Positions 1 through 12,200 of a stretch of DNA of 64,000 bases are shown here, piece by piece. Source of the DNA: Macrophomina tecta (Eukaryota; Ascomycota; Dothideomycetes; Botryosphaeriales; Botryosphaeriaceae). Where the stretch lies: assembly GCA_024180945.1 (NCBI GenBank), contig JAKSGN010000002.1, forward strand, positions 2,542,001 to 2,606,000, in the 5' to 3' direction. Within the stretch, counting starts at the first letter, position 1, and each line of letters begins with the position of its first letter. A model generated the notes under the pieces. The model searched no databases, was not told where the DNA came from, and saw nothing but the letters and a program-made list of their open reading frames with translations. Position numbers and translations under genes: made by a program.

Positions 1-1345
1 TGCTTGCGACCAAAAAGATCCTGGCAGGCTCGAAGAGCTCGCCAAAGAAAAGCTCACGCAAGGCGGATGGTACTACGCATCCAGCAACGCCGGGCAATCA
101 TACACGCACACGGCCAACCGCCAGGCCTTCTATCGACACCGCATCATCCCGCGTATGCTCGTTGACACCAACAGGCGCGATACCAAGGCCGAAATCTTCG
201 GGCACAAGGTCTCCGCACCGATTGGCTTCGCGCCGATTGGCATAAACAAAATCTACAATCCGGCAGGTGAGTTGCCGGTCGCCAAGGTCGCCAAGGAGCT
301 GAATCTGCCGTATTGCCTGAGTACGGCGGGCTCGCAGCCGATTGAGGCGGTGGGGGAGGCGAACGGAGAGGGCCCGCGGTTCTTCCAGTTGTACATGCCG
401 CATGATGACGAGCTGACCGTGTCGCTGCTCACGCGGGCGTACAAGAGCGGCTTCTCTGCGTGCATACTTACCGTCGACACATGGTGAGTGTTGCTCTGGT
501 TCGAAAGGGCTGGAAATTGCGGCTAATTGCTGTTCCCGACTCCGACAGGCAGCTTGGCTGGCGACACGACGACGTTGCAACGAGCAACTACGCATTCTAC
601 CACGGCATTGGCGCGGACCTGGGTCTCAGCGACCCCGTATTCCAGAAAAGGCTGGCCGAGGACGGCATTGACCCCAAGACGCAGCCAAACGAGGCAGGCG
701 CGAAGTGGATTGACAACGTTTGGCATGGACGCGCGCACTCGTGGGAGAAGATTCCGTGGCTGATCAACACGTGGAAGGAGATCTCGGGCGGGAAGCCGTT
801 CTGCATCAAGGGCATCCAGGACGTCAATGATGCGAAGAAGGCGGTTGAGCTGGGGGTCGACGGGATCGTGGTCAGTAACCACGCAGGACGGCAGGTCGAC
901 GGAGCGTGTGCGAGCCTGGATGCGCTGGAGAGGATCGTCGAGGGTAAGTGGTGGTCCGGTCGGGGACAGCGGAGAGCGGAGCTAATGCACCTGTCATTTC
1001 AGCTGTCGGAGACCAGACCTGTATCATGTTCGACTCGGGGGTGCGCGGTGCCTCGGACGTGTTCAAGGCGCTAGCGCTCGGGGCGAAGTTTGTCTTTGTC
1101 GGCCGGCTTTGGGTGTGGGGTCTGTCCATCATGGGCGAGCACGGCGTGCGCCATGTCATGAAGAGCCTGCTGGCCGACTTTGACATTCTGCTGAACGTCA
1201 GCGGCTTCCAGAACATCGAGCAGATTGACAAGAGCGCTCTGGGTGAGTTTGCCTGTCTTTGTCGGCGCGGAGGACGCCAAGCTGACCATCAGCAGAAAGC
1301 TACCAGCCGGGGTACCCGCTGCTCCCGCAAAAGTCCAAGCTGTAG
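1..1345 (+). CDS. FMN-dependent lactate 2-monooxygenase-like enzyme, 5'-truncated by the window edge, peroxisomal
   Basis: Member of the FMN-dependent alpha-hydroxy-acid dehydrogenase family, which oxidises L-lactate-like 2-hydroxy acids. The window starts inside the gene; reading from base 2, exons 2-483, 549-943, 1003-1242 and 1296-1345 give 388 residues with no stop. Visible landmarks are SNHAGRQVDG (family active-site signature; the Ala after His is typical of lactate 2-monooxygenases as against glycolate oxidases), SAPIGFAPIG, ILTVDTW, and the FMN-phosphate region FDSGVRGASDV followed by GAKFVFVGR. The protein ends in SKL, a canonical PTS1 signal, so a peroxisomal matrix location is inferred; the tripeptide lies on the last exon and depends on the third intron (1243-1295). 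The true start and first residues lie upstream of the window. Family assignment is firm; the exact substrate is inferred. Confidence 0.9.
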
Positions 1346-2262
1346 AGGCTGTGGAGGCGAGGTCTGATGAGCTCACGGTGAGGTAATGGCGAGGCGGCGA
1401 CGGCGAGCGAGGAGGGGACTTGGCAGCGCTGGAGATGCGCAGCTGGCTAAGTGAGGATGAGCGCGGAAGCACACAAATAGACAAAGACATTCCCAGACGT
1501 AGCGAAGTGAAGTGGACGGCTCCGCCACAGCTGCGCCATGACGAAGCCGGCCGGGAAATTGAGCACGCGGGGCTGCGAGATTGGAGCACAGCCAAGAATA
1601 GTCGGCCGGTGACGCGGCGGGCAATTGCCTTTGCCTATCTCCTGGTGGTGCTGGTGGTGTGCTCGCGCGCGCGGCCAAGGGGCAGCCAGCGACATGGGCA
1701 CACGAGTAAGTGCGTGCGGGCAGAGGACGGGCGGAGGGTGCGTCCAGCAGCGCGGCGCAGCGCAGCGCAGCGCAGCGCAGAGCAACAACGCCCCGGGCAG
1801 AGGAGGCAGGGCCGGCCGCGTTCGGGGCAGGGCGCGTCCGGTATCGTGACAGCAAATCTCTGCAGCGCGGGCGCGGCTAGGGAAGAAGGTGCAAGGCGCT
1901 GAGTGGCTCGCGGGCCAGAGCAGCAACACCTGGGCTGACTCTTCGTCATTCAGCAACCGAGCCAGCCCAGCGCGCAACCTGCACTCCACGCGATCACCTC
2001 GCACTGGCTCCCGCACCTATTTCGCGCCCTCACTGTGCACTCGCCCGCTGTTCCAGCGCGCCGCTCCGCCTGCACCTCTCCGACCCGTCTTCTTCTTTCT
2101 TCGCTTTTGTTGTCGCCCACTCCACCTTCCGCTTCGAACCCCGCCCCGCCAGCGAGTTTTCAACCTTTATGCTCACTCAATAGCCACCGAACACGCTGTC
2201 CCCCGATACCCACCGCCGCCCTCCCCGACCCTTCCTAAGCAGCCAACCCTTCCGCACCCGCC
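1346..2262. other. intergenic region, promoter side of the PP2C gene
   Basis: No convincing gene. The first half is GC-rich and includes a short CGCAG repeat. The last 250 bases, directly before the next start codon, are strongly C/T-rich on the plus strand, as is common in 5' leaders of filamentous ascomycetes. ORFs here are overlapping, low-complexity and unsupported. Confidence 0.6.
1756..1780. repeat. pentanucleotide microsatellite (CGCAG)5
   Basis: Five perfect copies of CGCAG in tandem, preceded by a degenerate copy. It lies between two genes. Confidence 0.9.
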
Positions 2263-4114
2263 ATGGGCCAGACATTGTCAGAGCCGGTCGTCGATAAGGT
2301 GTGTCCCTACGCCGCTGCAAACCTGCCGCCGCCCTCACTTGCTCCCGCCCCAACGCTCTGCTTTAGCCGCTGCGAGGGCGGTCCTCCTCCTGCCCACCCG
2401 CCTGCCTGCCTCAAGCTCGCCCTGCTAACCACTTGCTTTGCCACCGACAGAAATCGGCCTCCGGTCAGGATGACCGCGTCATCTTCGGCGTCTCGTCGAT
2501 GCAAGGGTGGCGCATCAGCATGGAGGATGCACACGCCTGCGTGCTCGACCTCAAGCCTGACGGCGCGGACGGCGACGACAGCAAGCCCACTGCCCCCAAC
2601 CTCCGCCTGAGCTTCTTCGGTGTCTATGACGGCCACGGCGGCGACAAGGTAGCCATCTATACCGGCGAGAACCTCCACCGGATCATAGCAAAGCAGGACG
2701 CGTTCAAAGAGGGGAACATTGAGCAGGCTCTGAAGGACGGCTTCCTGGCCACTGACCGGGCCATTCTCAGCGGTGAATATTTCCTCGGTGGGGCCGACCG
2801 CGCCGCAGACGTGAGGCTGACGGCCATTGGCAGATCCCAAGTACGAGGAGGAAGTCTCCGGCTGCACCGCTTCCGTTGGCGTCATTTCTAGCGACAAGAT
2901 CTTCGTGGTACGTTCCGCAATGGCCCATGACGGGCGTTGGCTGATGCAGACAGGCCAACTCTGGCGACTCCAGGAGCGTTCTTGGCATCAAGGGCAGGGC
3001 GAAGCCGCTGTCCTTTGACCACAAGCCGCAGAACGAAGGTACAGCAGCCTGCAGCCGCTTCCCATGGGCGCAACGGTCCCCGCTAACACCCCTCCCAGGC
3101 GAGAAAGCTAGAATCACGGCAGCAGGTGGCTTTGTCGACTTCGGCCGCGTCAACGGCAACCTCGCCCTTTCCCGCGCCATTGGCGACTTCGAGTTTAAGA
3201 AGAGCGCCGACCTTCCCCCGGAGCAGCAGATTGTGACCGCGTTTCCTGATGTCACCGTGCACGAGATTACCGACGACGACGAGTTCCTGGTCATTGCTTG
3301 CGACGGTACGTACATGTCTGGTCTAGAATGCGAGCGCAGTCACTCATGTTTCCCGAATAGGCATTTGGGACTGCCAGTCGTCGCAGGCCGTCATCGAGTT
3401 CGTGAGACGTGGTATCGCAGCCAAGCAGGAGCTGCAGGATATCTGCGAGAACATGATGGACAACTGCTTGGCATCGAACAGCGACACGGGTGGCGTCGGC
3501 TGTGATAACATGACCATTGTAATCGTTGGCCTGCTCAAAGGCAGGACCAAGGAAGAATGGTACAAGACGATCGCCGAGAGGGTTGCCAACGGTGATGGAC
3601 CGTGTGCGCCGCCAGAGTATGGCAAGTCTTAAGAAACCACTCCTATAGATACCCCCTAGGCCGTGAATTCGATCCTGACTTTATTCTTCGTACAGCCGAG
3701 TTCCGGGGTCCGGGAATTCATCACCGGTACGATGACAGCCCTGATGACTACGACATGGATATGGGCCGTGGCACGAGGATTGGACAGGGATTGGGCGGGC
3801 GCATTATTCTGCTGGGTGACGGTACGGAGCTCTCTAGTGACTCAACCGAGAGCGAGATGTTTGACCATGATGAAGAGGACAAAGATCTCGAGTCCCAAGT
3901 CAACAAGAACCAGCGGGAGGAGACCCCCGCCCCGACGGCTGCCCCAGAGGCAGGAACGCCCTCGTCAAAGGGCCAAACGCCCTCGGCCTCGCAGGACTCG
4001 CCTGCCTCGGACAAGACGGAGAAATCGGAAAGCGCGCCGGGACCTAAGCTGACGCAGGCAGCAGACAGCACACCCAGCAAATCATCTAACGACAGCGCCC
4101 AGAAGAGCAAGTAA
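2263..4114 (+). CDS. ptc2: PP2C-family Ser/Thr phosphatase, PTC2/PTC3 type
   Basis: Mn/Mg-dependent protein phosphatase; Ptc2/Ptc3 in yeast dephosphorylate stress MAPK and checkpoint kinases. Exons 2263-2298, 2451-2772, 2834-2907, 2954-3038, 3099-3305, 3361-3621 and 3696-4114 sum to 1404 bases (467 aa). The start MGQTLSEPVVDK is the conserved N-terminus of this subgroup and ends at an intron. Metal and phosphate-site motifs are in order: RISMEDAH, FGVYDGHGG, NSGDSRS, LSRAIGDF, ACDGIWDC, GCDNMT. The last intron appears to be GC-AG (donor ATG/GCAAGT, branch CCTGAC, acceptor TACAG), which joins PPEY to AEFRGPG. Reading through instead stops at 3632 and loses about 140 residues. The tail after the catalytic domain is acidic, then Ser/Thr/Pro/Lys-rich and probably disordered. 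Confidence 0.95.
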
Positions 4115-5224
4115 AGCGGAAGACCATGTTGAAGAGATGGAAGCGTGCGATCAGTCATGATCACGTCCCCTTGATATCCAAATGTTAGAAACGACCTTTC
4201 GGAAGGGCCCGCGGCCGGCGGCAGGGAAGGGATGTTGGTTCATGCGTCGGGCGACGGGCTCCTCTGGCACCAGCACTAGCAAGGATGACAGAACGGGGTT
4301 TCATATGGAGAGAGCGGGCAAGCGGGCTTCCTTTGTATGGGATTCGCATCAACGTCTGCGCCTTTCAATACCTCATAACATTCAAGCACCACGGCTACTC
4401 GTGTTCGGCCCCCTGTCTGCCATTTCTCATCCTTCCCCCTTCTTCCTTCACATAGGTGCAACCCTGCACAAGACAAGTACTATTCTCTGCGATGACTTGA
4501 ATTTTCTGGAACGCTTGGGGCCTGGGTCATTCGCTTGAACTCGATGTGCGCATTTGGTGAATGAGTAAATCTGGGGGCGCGTGGCAGGCGCAGCGGTAGA
4601 GTCCGTGGCGATGCCGGCAAGATGACGGCAATGACGTGCAGGCAGCGCCGGGGGCACATCCATCGATCAGGTTCTCGACGGCATGCGGCTCAACAACAAA
4701 CAGTGACGGCACGGACGGAAACAGGGCCAGCAGGCGGGGGCCGCTCTGGAGCAGGGAGCTGGAGCTGGCTGGGTGGGCTTGGCGCCACGTGATTGAACGA
4801 GGCGACGTGGGTGGCTCCTCGAGCTCTGACGTCTCCGCCGCTGCCGTCGGCGGATTGTGAAAGCACGTTCCTCGCGCCTTTCGAAGCCGTCCCGTGGAGC
4901 TCGGGCTCGACGACCTTCCCGTCCACACGCGCCTCCATTGCGTCCTGCACGCCTTGCATCCCCTACGTGTCCCCCGACTTTCTCCGCGCCTCTCCATCCT
5001 ACAATTGCGCGCGGTTCCTTCTGTAAGCTCCTCCAAAACCTGCTCCACCACCCCGCATGAGCGGTTTTTCATCATCCCAGCTCGAACGGACCACGAACTG
5101 ACCGCTTGGTGCCCGCCGTCATTCAGTCAAAGCTGTTTCAGCAACAGCACGCCCTCTTCCTGCTCCGTCTCCATCCTTTCTCAACTCCACCTGGTAGAGA
5201 GGTCTGCTCCCCCACACCACCGCA
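4115..5224. other. intergenic region between ptc2 and the CCT gene
   Basis: Holds the 3' flank of the phosphatase and the leader of the next gene. The last 200 bases on the plus strand are pyrimidine-rich. No coding signal was seen beyond short overlapping ORFs. Confidence 0.5.
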
Positions 5225-6732
5225 ATGCCTCCGAAGCGCAAGCGCACCAACACCGTTTCTTCGTCGTCCGCAGCCGCCGTCGACGTCCCGCAGCCCTCAT
5301 CTCGCGATGCCTCCGGCGAAGACACCGAGGACCCCGTCCTCCAGGAGCTGAAGCAGCGCCAGACGGAGACGCACGCCTCGGGCAAGCGCGCCCGCTCCAG
5401 CAGCAAGCCCGACGCCGACGACGACGACGATGAAGACTCCAGAGCCGCCAAGGCCGCCCGTACCGAGGAGAGGACGAAGGAGGAGAAGGCCGACGGCGGC
5501 GAGAACGGCGAGAAGGGCACCATGAGGATGCCCGACCCGCCGCGCGCCGGCCTGGTCGACCCCGTGGGCTACAAGACCAACCCGCCGCCCGAAGGCCGTG
5601 CGGTGCGGGTGTACGCGGATGGAGTGTTTGATCTGTTCCATCTCGGGTATGTGGAGACGACTCCGATTGGCCTTGTTTTTTGAGGGATACTGATGCGGGT
5701 GCTGCACAGACACATGCGGCAGCTTCAGCAGGCTAAGATGGCCTTCCCCAACACGTACCTGCTCGTGGGTGTGACCGGCGACAAGGAGACTCACAAGAGA
5801 AAGGGACTGACGGTCATGTCGGCCCGCGAGCGAGCGGACAGCGTCAGGCACTGCAAATGGGTGGATGAGGTTGTTGAGGACTGCCCGTGGGTTGTGACGC
5901 CCGATTTCCTTGAGAAGCACCAGATCGACTATGTCGCCCACGATGACATTCCGTATGGTGCCGATGAGGGAGATGATATTTACGGTCCAATCAAGAAGGA
6001 GGGTAAATTCCTCGTTACGCAACGGACTGAGGGACTCAGTACGACAGGCATCATCACGAAGTAAGCCTCTTTGCATTTTGGCTTGTTTGGAAGACTATGC
6101 ACTTACAACGTCTCCAGGATTGTGCGGGACTACGATCAGTACATTCAGCGGCAATTCAAGCGTGGCGCATCTCGGCAGGAGCTGAACGTGTCGTGGCTGA
6201 AGAAGAATGAGCTGGATATCAAGCGCAACATGATGGAACTACGAGACAGCATTAAGAACAATTGGACGACAACTGGACAGGAGCTTGGCAAGGAACTCCG
6301 CCAATTCTGGCAGACCAACATCACAGGCAGCAGACCGGCTAGTCCCGCCCGCAGTCCCGCCGCCACCCCCAGTCGGGAAACCGCGCCGTCGCTTAAGCGC
6401 CACCTTAGCCACCTGGACACTGGGAGCGCCAGAGGCTCGATTAGCAATGAACGTGCGAATGATTTCGCGGCTGGCTACAATTTAGGTCTGATCAGCAGCG
6501 TCAGGGGATGGGTACGTGCTTGGATCTTCACAATTGCCTGAAGATAGTGCATATGCTGACAAACAAACAGATGGCCAGGAACCGCCGCAACCTGCGCGAA
6601 AGCGGGCCAAGCAGCCCTGGTGACAGTGATGCTGAAAGCTCTGGTGAAAGGAGCCCAAGGAGCCCCGTCGGCAACGATGACTCATCACGAAAAAATGGTA
6701 AAGCCAGTGATGAGGTGGAGTTACGGCGCTGA
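5225..6732 (+). CDS. pct1: choline-phosphate cytidylyltransferase (CCT)
   Basis: Converts CTP and phosphocholine to CDP-choline, the rate-limiting step of the Kennedy pathway to phosphatidylcholine, on nuclear/ER membranes. Exons 5225-5646, 5710-6060, 6118-6511 and 6571-6732 give 1329 bases (442 aa). The catalytic core starts near residue 128 with [17 protein letters not shown], which contains the HxGH CTP-binding motif; intron 1 splits this motif between Gly codon bases. [11 protein letters not shown] is the second family signature. [19 protein letters not shown] and what follows form the amphipathic membrane-binding helix region. The N-terminal 125 residues are charged and Ser/Asp/Glu-rich with a KRKR cluster (possible NLS); the C-terminus is Ser-Pro-rich, like the phosphorylated tail of other CCTs. 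The length is usual for filamentous fungi. Confidence 0.96.
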
Positions 6733-7983
6733 GTCTGTGCAGTCGGTACAGGGCGGCTTGATGCGTCGTTGATGATTCTCCCTTTACGTATGTGTCTCCT
6801 TATTTTCTTCACAAATAGACTGGACACCAAAAAGAAACGAAGGACCCCTGTTTCCCTTCTGCTTGCGCTGTGGTTCTGATGCGGACGCGGACTTGTATGC
6901 GTTTGATTTTCAGGATAATACCATGTTGGGTCGGTAATGGCGCATCGCTGCAGACTGCCGTGTCATCTTCTCGTCCTCTCATTCGTATTTGAATGTATTA
7001 TCATTTTCCTCTTTACTTTAAGTGCATGTGGCTAAACTAAGACGAGAGTGTAATTCGATGAAGGAGATATTTTCTCATATGCATGGCATATGTTCGAAAG
7101 GCAAGTTGATATGAAAGTGTGTATGAAACGGAAAGAACATGTGTACCTCGTGATGAGTGGCATGGTTGTCGGATGTTGGCTGGTCTTTCAGCACGTCAGG
7201 TTCGATGTACTTGCCCTATTTGATTGCTTTCCGCGGCTTTCACTCCATCACCTTCCGTAGGAGCGGGTTCTTTGCTCTTTCGGCTTGTCTCCATTATCAT
7301 TCCGGTAAGCGGAAGTAGGAAACTCTCGATGGACATCGAGAGGTTTGCCAGCATTATGAACGTCTACCCAAGCAATCATTCTTCGTATTATTCTTTTGCT
7401 TCTGGCTTTTGAGTTGCACATGGCCTTCGGGAGATGACTGCCGGCACTGTTCAGAAAACTGCATTATAAAGAGACGAAGAAAGTGGGAGCAGGACAAAGG
7501 TAACTTCTTGCTGAGATTCAGTAGGCGGAGAACGACCAGCCAATACTATTATCTTCTTAGATCTTTGGAGAAGTAGACCAACTTCATAATCAACCCAATC
7601 TGCTGAGAGTCAGTGCTCTAATGCCCCGAGAAGGGGATTCCCCCCCCCCCCTTCCATAACAGAACCTGTGCGGAACCTTACCTCATTTTCCTACACACGG
7701 GCGCCTTGCCTCAGTTCCTCCAGGACCGTCGGAGAGCAGGCACCTATTGCCATCTCCGCCCAACCAATCACTCCCGTCTGTCTCTCCGGCCTTGACCAAC
7801 CGCACCTCTCGCAAGCCGACCGCCCGTCAGGAAGCTGCGTCAACCACGTCCGCCGCTCTCCTCTCCGCCCAGCATCACAGCGTCAAGGAACAATCCATCC
7901 TCCCCACACCCCCGCCGATCCACGTCCGTCTCTCCCAACCTCGCAGTACCTGACTGGAGTTGAGAACAAGAGGGAAGCAAGCA
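6733..7983. other. intergenic region downstream of the CCT gene
   Basis: About 1.25 kb without a supported gene. The first 800 bases are AT-richer than neighbouring coding DNA, consistent with a 3' UTR and spacer. A 13-base C run begins near 7640. The later ORFs near 7668-8159 on the plus strand are Pro/Ser-rich and lack family features. Confidence 0.5.
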
Positions 7984-8259
7984 ATGTGCCACCTCACCTT
8001 CGCCCGCCCTTCCTGCGGCTGCCCGCCCTACCCTTGTCCGCCGTACTATCTCCTGTGCGAGCAGGCGAGGAGCGCCAGGCCGCTGCCAAAGGCTTGTCCC
8101 GTCGGCACGCGGAGGGTGCTGTTTGCAGATACGGGAAGGTGGTGTGGGTGGTGCTGTGAGGATGCGGCGGAGGGAGGGGGCGTGGGTGGGAAGGGCGGGA
8201 GGGGAGGAGGAGGAGGAGGAGGAGGAGGAGGAGGAGGAGGAGGAGGAAGTGATCTGTGA
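7984..8259 (+). CDS. possible small Cys-rich protein (weak)
   Basis: From ATG at 7984 the frame encodes 91 residues. The first 57 carry nine cysteines in paired spacing (MCHLTF, SCGCPPYPC, LLCEQ, KACPVG, RWCGWCC). This recalls the many short fungal proteins that start MCH and contain C-x-C and C-x2-C pairs, which are probably zinc-binding. The rest of the ORF runs into a GGA microsatellite and becomes poly-Gly, so the real 3' end may lie at an unseen splice site or before the repeat. No signal peptide is apparent. It could be chance; the Cys spacing is the only positive evidence. Confidence 0.35.
   Translation: MCHLTFARPSCGCPPYPCPPYYLLCEQARSARPLPKACPVGTRRVLFADTGRWCGWCCEDAAEGGGVGGKGGRGGGGGGGGGGGGGGGSDL
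8203..8247. repeat. trinucleotide microsatellite (GGA)15
   Basis: Fifteen perfect GGA copies flanked by purine-rich sequence. It overlaps the 3' half of the weak Cys-rich ORF, where it would read as poly-Gly. Confidence 0.95.
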
Positions 8260-9251
8260 AGAAGATTTGGGAGGTTGTGGTGAAAGGGGCGGGGTTGGAA
8301 GGCGATTTCCTGGAAAGAATCGTGTGGCAGACGGTGAGAGGGTGTTTTGGGTGCATATGGAAGTGATGGTAATAGGTGTGATCTTTCTCAGGCAGAGAGT
8401 CTTGAAGAATGGAAGCGAGGAGGTGGTGAGCTCACAAATGAGGCAGGGGATATCATGCCCAAAAGAAAAAGAAAAAGCAAAAGGGAAAAAAAAGAGTCAG
8501 GAGGCCTTCACGTCGTCTTCTTCAAGTTGGTGCCGGCTCTAGATCGTATGAATTCCCTTCCACAGCTTCGGGTCGAGACCGATTTTAGGGTGTAGACGTG
8601 GCCGCTGAGGCAGGCGTCCAGTGCCAAAAATGTTTGGGATGGCTTTGAACAATGATGTTTGTAGGAGTTTCTCTTCGGCATAGTAATTTTTACCACGGGA
8701 TACGCATATGTTGAAGTCTTCTATGTAGGAAGGGGACTTGACAGGTAGCAGCAGGCAGAAGCATCTTCGAGCCGCATGCTGACGCCGAGACGAGGCGGGG
8801 ATAACGATCGGCCTGCACCGTCAGCAGAAAAAAAAATTTGACGCATGTATGGAATTATGCGCATTAGGCGAATTTCAAGGCTGAATTGACCAGAAGCTAT
8901 GTTCGGTTGGCGCGGCAGCCGTGGGAAGCAGGCTTAATCCTGCTCAGCCTCGCTGCGCTGATGTCGCTGCAGGTGGGCGATGAATCAAACGATTAGCCCC
9001 AGTTGGAATGGTGAGGCTATGCATATGTGCGCTGCGGAAAGCCTGGTTCTGCGCGAATGTGGCGTCCACATGGGCGCTGTCAGATGCAGATATCCACCAG
9101 GGCTTGGGCCGGCAGCCCGCCTCATCAGCCTTGCTGCTCTTCTCTTCTCTCGAGACCGCTCGATCACACTTACCCAGCGACTTCATACTGGCCTGCGCAT
9201 CCCGAAGCTACTGGAATTCTCTCTGATCTCTGATGGACATCTTTCCTCGAC
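8260..9251. other. intergenic region before the ankyrin gene
   Basis: Nothing supported. Short A-rich tracts lie near 8460-8500 and 8826-8836. ORFs on both strands are short and overlap each other. The last 100 bases form the leader of the following gene. Confidence 0.5.
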
Positions 9252-12200
9252 ATGTCAGGCGCTGAGTTTATTGCTGTCATCAGCCTTGGGGCATCAATCA
9301 TCCAGGTAGCAGATGCCTGCCACCGATTGATCATCCGAATTCAAGATTTCCGCGAAAATTCCGGTTTCGATGAGCTCACGGCACAGCTTCGCTTGCTCTG
9401 CTGCGATTTGGATGCTATCAAAACTCTTCATCGGCGGCAGGGGCTGGACAACGACACCGAGGCTATTCTCGCCCCAATTCTTCAAGATTGCCGGGAACAA
9501 GTTGTAAAGTTGGAGAAGTTGGTCGAAGCCATCCTCCCTCCCAAGCATTCCCCTGCATTCCGGAGAAAACTGCACGCGATTGTGGCTTTCGCAAAAGACC
9601 GGCGCGTGCAACAGGCTCTCCAACAGCTTGACCGATATAAACAGACTTTGACGCTGCATTTGGCCGTGCATACCTGCCGGAATGCGGCGATGCTACCTCA
9701 GATCTTATCTTGTCTAGCAGTTCCTACCATTCAAAATCGGGATCTGACTATGGACAGAATTGACGCAGCATCAGACCTACGCTCTGCCATGCCTGCACCG
9801 AGAACATATTCGATGACGAGCTCGACCGCTACCGCTTCTAGGGGCAAGATTGGCCATTGTTGTCCGTGTGCATGTCACATATCTATCTGCGGCATTTTAC
9901 TTTGCAGATGCCACTGTGGTGGTCGACGAATATCGCGGTCTTTCCGTCTTCTCAACAAACTTATCAGCATTGACTTGAACATTCTCACATCAAGAAGCCT
10001 AGGTGATTTTGCAATCAAGTTACGGATTGCCAATCAGGTCAAGTGGACATCTCCTGGATCTCTCGTCGTCGCCAAACTTATTCGAGGCTGCATCACCCCG
10101 GCGGAGGCAAAAGTAGAGTTCAAGAATCTGACGGAGAGAAAACTCATTGACTACGGAGATTCTTGCGCCGGCCATGGATATTCATCCGTGAGTACCTAAA
10201 GGAAAATCGCTGGGTCCGATGGAGTGTCTCGATAGATTCGCTGACCGACTGAAATAAATAGCTTGCAGTCATGTGGGCTCTAGAGCGCGTATCTGGATCA
10301 TCCCATGCCGCTGGCTTTTTGGATCTGCTCGGGACCATGATTGATGCGGGGTTCTCAAAACCTGCTACCTCTCTGTGAGTGCCTTTTATTTTTGTCCGTG
10401 ATACGAGTGAAGCGCTGAGAAAATATGAAATAGTTTATTCTGGAGATGCGTCAACCATAGTACCAATGACCTTCTAGGCAGACTTATCCATGGCATCCTG
10501 GAGCATGCAGATCTTGACATATCTGCAATCAAATCAGGACAGCTTGCGAATTGGGCATGTTCTACTCAATTTGACAACTGGCATTTCAAAAGTGGCCCTC
10601 ATAGAGTGTGGAGAGATACGGATGATATATTCGGAGTACATGGTTTACGCAGACTTGTTGGCTTCGACAGAGGTGAGTTAATTCCTTGGATTCGTCCAGA
10701 CTGCCAAGGGCTAACGGCCCAGACTTTCCCGGTATGACGACTCTACAAAGCGCTGTTCTGGCAGGCGTGTATGATGACGTCCAGAGATTCCTCCGTGGCG
10801 CATATCGGGAAAAGACTGAGAAGAATGTGCGTGGACAAGCAACACTTCATTTGGCGGTAAGCGACGCTAGGATCCTGGCTCTCCTTCTTCGAAACGGATT
10901 CGACGATCACGTGGACATCGAAGATAATGATGGCATTACGCCGTTGATTTATGCCGCAGTCTATGGGGAGACCAATTCAGCTTTGTTGCTTCTGGAAGCT
11001 GGGGCAGACCCGTTTCACAAGGACGGCCCCAACAGATTCGACTTGTGGGCATACGCAGCGATTCTTGGGCAGAATGACTTCCTGATATCGGTCTTACGGT
11101 ACCTCCAAGGACGCTGGGACGCTACGTTTTGGCACAAGAAACTTGACCAGGTCGCCTGGAGATGCGCTGCCTGGAGAAATATGAGCTACTGCTGCAGCAA
11201 ACCAAACGTAGCTGACAAACTCTTTGAGCTCTTCGACATGGGGGCGGATGAGCTTCAGATTTCGCAGAAAGGGAACTCAATTCTACACATGGTCGCCAGT
11301 TCAGCGGAGGGGAAAGAGCTGATTCCTCGCATCAGCCCTCTCATCAACCAGGAGAACAGCAGAAAATGCACGCCATTAATGGTATTCTGTGCGTTGTACG
11401 ACTCAGAGTTGATTCGTCTGGCAATTCAATACGGAGCAAACGTGGAAGTCGTCGACTGGAATCTCCTGGGACCACTCGATTATTTGCTGGAGAGCAATCC
11501 CGTCAGAGTAACGCCGTGTTCGGAGGACTTTGAGCGCTATTCCAACCAAGTTTGTAATTGGATGGAGTCCGGGGCTACTCTTCTGGCGTCCGGAGCCAAC
11601 ATCTTCCACACGGATTCTTGTCTCTGCCCTTGCACACACAACGGATGTTCACCACTGAAAATGCTTTTCTCAAGCGCACCACATGAGTCCGACGCAATCG
11701 AAAAGAACCTCGCAGCAATACCGTGGGCAATTGAATGGTACCTTCTCGTGAAAGAAATACTGGGAGAAGAGGTCGGTGGCACGGTGGTAGCAGGCTGGAA
11801 CAAATTACAGACGTTCGACGGGTTGGGGATGGTGCACACATGCTGTAGTGTTTACTGCCGTCACATAATCAACCCAAGAGCTACGGAAGGCCCTTCCGAG
11901 GACGAGGATGAGAAGCATGAAGTGTGGTCTAAGACCAGAGCCGAAGACCTGCGCCAAGAAGCGGAGGAAATCCAAAAAGAGCAAGAAGAATACCGAATTC
12001 TTTTGGAAGAAGCTTGCTCCAAGTTTGAAAAGAAGCAACCGACGCTGGAGGCACAAGGAATCCTTCACGTTCTGGCTCGTCGAAGTGTCATGATGGAGGA
12101 GAGTCCTCATAACCGGAAAGAGCCTCCCTGGCAAGAGGTGCTGTGTGTAAGTATGTTGAGACGATGGTCGGAAGAGATCACTAACGAGCACTCAGGAGAA

